Below, in pieces: positions 15,338 to 17,129 of a stretch of 17,129 nucleotides of DNA. The notes below the pieces were generated by a model. That model worked only from the letters and a program-made list of their open reading frames with translations, was not told the origin of the DNA and searched no databases. The position numbers and the translations under genes are program-made. Positions within the stretch are counted from its first letter, which is position 1. The number at the start of each line of letters is the position of its first letter. Where the stretch lies: assembly GCA_003455655.1 (NCBI GenBank), contig DMQP01000022.1:1-17129 (forward strand). The letters run 5' to 3'. This DNA is from Treponema sp. Its GTDB lineage: Bacteria; Spirochaetota; Spirochaetia; Treponematales; Treponemataceae.

Positions 15338-16338
15338 AATTCAAACTCCTCCTGGTACATCCGGTCAGAACCAGCATCTCTCAGTTTGCGCACAACACGA
15401 AGCTTTGCACTCCGCGATGGCGAGTTACGGGAGATTTCCTGTTCCGTCGGCTCGACAGGTTTATGAGTAAGCACTTGCGCGCAAGCTTTTCCACCACACT
15501 GACACACTGGTACTTGTGGAGGACACACACATTGCTTTCCCAAATTGCGAAAGTAATTTTTCACAATTCTGTCTTCCAGGGAATGGAATGTTATAACACC
15601 CATCTTTCCGCCTACAGCAAGCACATTAAAGGCGTTGTGTAACGCCAAGGGCAAACGCTTTAGTTCACCGTTAACTGCAATGCGCAAGGCCTGAAAGGTT
15701 CGGGTTGCAGGATGAATTGGTCCGTGACGATAAGAAGCAGGTACTGCATTCCAGATCACATCTGCAAGGGCTTTTGTAGACAAGATTCTCCCGTGTTGTC
15801 TTGCCGCAACAATTGCACTTGCTATCCTGCGTGAATATTTTTCCTCGGAATACAGATAAATCAGATTGGCTAAGCGTTGTTCGCTTTCACCGTTGACAAT
15901 GTCGGCCGCAGAAGGGTTCCCACTTCCTCCAGGGCTGGCTGCGTCAATCCTCATATCAAGTGCTTCATCATGACGGAAAGAAAATCCCCTCCCACTCCGT
16001 TCATAATGGAACACACTGATTCCAAGGTCAAATAAAATAAGGTTGGGACGAGTTAAATGTTCAGGATAGTTTGCATACAAATCGTTAAACCACCCAGACC
16101 AAAACTGCATCCGTTCCCCAAAAGGAGCAAGGCGCTCGCGTGCACGAGCTTGAATCTGTGCATCAGCGTCAACGCCAAGAACGTGTAAAGACGGGTAAGT
16201 TTTTAAAAAGTTATACGAATGTCCGCCTTCCCCAAGTGTTGAATCAATCATGAATGCATGTTGCTCGAACTGCTCACCAATTGGTGACAAGTATTCGAGG
16301 CATTCACTCAGCAACACCGGCGTATGGACAATCTCCAC
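15334..16338 (-). CDS. rsmH: 16S rRNA (cytosine-1402 N4)-methyltransferase RsmH (MraW)
   Basis: A 334-residue SAM-dependent methyltransferase that modifies C1402 in the ribosomal P site. Motifs in order are HTPVLLSE (5-12), the SAM loop IDSTLGEGGHS (31-41), LGVDAD (54-59), LFDLGISVFHYE (102-113), GRGFSFRHDEALDMRID (116-132), HPATRTFQALRIAVNGEL (209-226) and FHSLEDRIVK (251-260). Five Cys residues at 270-286 (CVCPP..., CQCGGKAC) may bind a metal, as in many family members. Translation starts at GTG, with GGGAG and a seven-A spacer upstream. It lies 74 bp after mraZ, the usual order, and overlaps ftsL by 4 nt. Confidence 0.97.
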   Translation of the reverse strand: MEIVHTPVLLSECLEYLSPIGEQFEQHAFMIDSTLGEGGHSYNFLKTYPSLHVLGVDADAQIQARARERLAPFGERMQFWSGWFNDLYANYPEHLTRPNLILFDLGISVFHYERSGRGFSFRHDEALDMRIDAASPGGSGNPSAADIVNGESEQRLANLIYLYSEEKYSRRIASAIVAARQHGRILSTKALADVIWNAVPASYRHGPIHPATRTFQALRIAVNGELKRLPLALHNAFNVLAVGGKMGVITFHSLEDRIVKNYFRNLGKQCVCPPQVPVCQCGGKACAQVLTHKPVEPTEQEISRNSPSRSAKLRVVRKLRDAGSDRMYQEEFEL

Positions 16339-16412
16339 TTTTTTTCTCCCGCCACACTCTCCGTATGTTCAGTTACACCCATCAGACACAGGATGAAACA
16401 AAACACCAGTTT

Positions 16413-16862
16413 TTACAGCAGAATGTCTCCCATGCTTTGAGCAGCCATTTGGAAAGACGCTTCTGATTCCTCCGCATTCTTTGCGTATTCTTCTGAATCC
16501 CAAAGTTCCATATACTTGTCGATTCCCAGAATGACGCACTCACCGCCCATTTTAAGCGATGCATAGTCACGAAGGTTCTGCGGGATAGAAAGACGACCTG
16601 ACTTGTCAAACTCGATGCGTGCTGCCGGTCCTATAAAGCGGCGTAAGACTTCACGTTTTTGTTTGTCAAAGACAGAAACTGAACCAACAACGCGTTCTTT
16701 CAGTTTTGTCCATTCTTCAGTTGTAAAAAGCATGAGACAGTGGTCAAGGCCTTGCGTTACCCAGAGTTCGTTTTGTTGTAAAACGGCACGCAACTTGGAA
16801 GGGAAACTTACGCGTCCCTTTTCGTCCAGTGTGTTGCGATACTCACCGATAAGCATTTCCAT
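16413..16862 (-). CDS. mraZ: Transcriptional regulator MraZ
   Basis: A 149-residue MraZ, an AbrB-like DNA-binding protein that forms rings and, in E. coli, represses its own dcw operon. The two half-repeats are visible: GEYRNTLDEKGRVSFPSKLR (11-29 in the longest reading), with the DEKGR core, and FDKSGRLSIPQNLRDYA in the second half. The start is a choice among three in-frame codons: GTG at 16877, ATG at 16862 and ATG at 16856. The family start (MLIGEY) fits 16856, but 16862 has GGTGA upstream at workable spacing and adds only two residues. Both ATGs leave the whole repeated operator outside the gene, which GTG does not. A 20-residue tail after the second repeat ends AAQSMGDILL. Confidence 0.96.
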   Translation of the reverse strand: MEMLIGEYRNTLDEKGRVSFPSKLRAVLQQNELWVTQGLDHCLMLFTTEEWTKLKERVVGSVSVFDKQKREVLRRFIGPAARIEFDKSGRLSIPQNLRDYASLKMGGECVILGIDKYMELWDSEEYAKNAEESEASFQMAAQSMGDILL

Positions 16863-16863
16863 G

Positions 16864-16898
16864 CCACTGCTCACCACTTTTCCCCACTATTTCCCACT
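16864..16898 (-). promoter_or_regulatory. Putative MraZ operator (four AGTGG repeats, 10-bp period)
   Basis: On the minus strand AGTGG occurs four times in exact 10-bp register, at 16898-16894, 16888-16884, 16878-16874 and 16868-16864. The first two units read AGTGGGAAAT and AGTGGGGAAA; the last two are AGTGGTGAGC and AGTGGCATGG. E. coli MraZ is known to bind TGGGN direct repeats separated by 5 nt, which is the same period. The block starts at the predicted transcription start and ends beside the mraZ ATG, so binding would block the promoter or early elongation. Autoregulation is inferred from this layout. Confidence 0.8.
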
Positions 16899-16906
16899 TG
16901 ATTACC

Positions 16907-16934
16907 ATTTTAACCGAAAATTCACTAATGTCAA
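16907..16934 (-). promoter_or_regulatory. Housekeeping-type promoter of the mraZ operon
   Basis: The minus strand has a perfect -35 TTGACA (16934-16929), a 16-bp spacer and -10 TAAAAT (16912-16907, five of six to TATAAT). Transcription is expected to start near 16900, just before the first AGTGG repeat. Farther upstream, 16965-16982 is a long T-tract/A-tract run that could bend DNA. No comparably good promoter was seen in the short gaps downstream, so this one may serve all genes to xerC. Confidence 0.75.
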
Positions 16935-17044
16935 CTAAAAAAAGTGCCGAAAATGCATTTTTTTAAAAAAAATTTCCTTAAATACCTAGTCAAAAAAAAC
17001 GGATATAATTGAATAGCACAGATATAGTGTTTTTAGAGAAAGCT

Positions 17045-17070
17045 TTAAACTAAATTTGGGGTAGTTTTAA
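17045..17070. repeat. A/T-rich inverted repeat upstream of mraZ
   Basis: TTAAACTA (17045-17052) and TAGTTTTAA (17062-17070) are inverted copies, allowing one bulged base, around the loop AATTTGGGG. No T-run follows on either strand, so it is not a clear terminator. It could be a protein site or chance in A/T-rich sequence. Confidence 0.3.
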
Positions 17071-17075
17071 GAGTG

Positions 17076-17100
17076 AAAAAAAGTCTATTTTCTAAGACCC
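17076..17100 (-). terminator. Weak terminator-like hairpin after the upstream gene
   Basis: On the minus strand GUCU (17098-17095) pairs with AGAC (17086-17083) around an 8-nt loop, optionally lengthened by G-U pairs, and seven U residues follow directly (17082-17076). It overlaps the TAG of the gene entering from the right. The four-base core is short, so termination efficiency is doubtful. Confidence 0.3.
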
Positions 17101-17129
17101 AATTCTGCCATTAATTTTGAAACATAGGT
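17085..17129 (-). CDS. C-terminal end of an upstream gene (5' part outside window)
   Basis: Reading the minus strand from the right edge gives TYVSKLMAELGLRK and then TAG at 17087-17085. The composition looks like a real protein end. The segment resembles the recognition helix of LuxR/NarL-type helix-turn-helix domains (pattern TV-x-x-HVS-x-x-x-x-KLG), but 14 residues are too few to identify a family, and such proteins usually continue about ten residues further. About 170 bp separate it from the mraZ promoter start site, so it is probably a separate transcription unit in the same direction. Confidence 0.4.
   Translation of the reverse strand, partial: TYVSKLMAELGLRK

Noticed and set aside
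16400-16413. AAAAC/GTTTT hairpin directly after the mraZ stop as attenuator
   Set aside because: Five mostly A-U pairs and no U-run afterwards; too weak to support as a functional element.
17004-17009. Perfect TATAAT on the plus strand as a divergent promoter
   Set aside because: No acceptable -35 element lies 16-18 bp upstream and no gene follows on the plus strand before the window ends. The hexamer is easily found by chance in this A/T-rich stretch.
17073-17114. Plus-strand GTG start giving MKKSLFSKTQFCH
   Set aside because: The frame stops after 13 codons and overlaps the minus-strand gene end. A small peptide cannot be supported.

Overview
The window looks like a chromosomal segment of a spirochaete, most likely a Treponema or close relative. 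This rests on three things: a shortened division/cell-wall cluster of mraZ-rsmH-ftsL-murF-ftsW-ftsQ-ftsA-ftsZ, two lipoproteins with spirochaete-style signal peptides (Phe at -3 before the lipid-bearing Cys), and the adjacent dprA-topA-xerC block. The genus is inferred from gene order and protein style remembered from the literature, not from a database search. Every gene I can support lies on the minus strand, so transcription runs from right to left.

Right edge (17129 to about 16900). The last 14 codons of an unidentified upstream gene are visible, followed by a weak terminator-like hairpin and about 150 bp of very A/T-rich DNA. A strong housekeeping-type promoter (TTGACA, 16 bp, TAAAAT) follows. 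Immediately downstream, four AGTGG motifs sit in exact 10-bp register between the -10 element and mraZ. This arrangement is expected for an autoregulatory MraZ operator.

Division and wall cluster (16862 to 8907). MraZ (regulator), RsmH (16S rRNA methyltransferase), an FtsL-like protein, MurF, FtsW, FtsQ/DivIB, FtsA and FtsZ follow one another with 4-11 nt overlaps or gaps of a few bases. The exceptions are the mraZ-rsmH gap (74 bp) and the ftsA-ftsZ gap (70 bp). The ftsA-ftsZ gap holds a perfect 9-bp hairpin whose arms can also form other pairings, one of which covers the ftsZ ribosome binding site. Many usual cluster members (ftsI, murE, mraY, murD, murG, murC, ddl) are absent.

Chromosome-processing tail (8902 to 3051). 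The operon continues without an obvious break into a XerD-like recombinase, a TPR lipoprotein, DprA, DNA topoisomerase I and a second, XerC-like recombinase. The 13 genes from mraZ to xerC could form one transcript of nearly 14 kb. It would join Z-ring assembly and septal wall synthesis to DNA topology, dimer resolution and single-stranded DNA handling.

Left end (2978 to beyond 1). After a 72-bp gap with a plausible extended -10 promoter lies a large GTG-started lipoprotein gene that runs off the window. At least 992 codons are present. It carries a predicted right-handed beta-helix of GG(A/G)(I/V)-type rungs rich in Cys and Asn. It marks the end of the conserved gene order. No RNA genes, insertion sequences or CRISPR arrays were seen.
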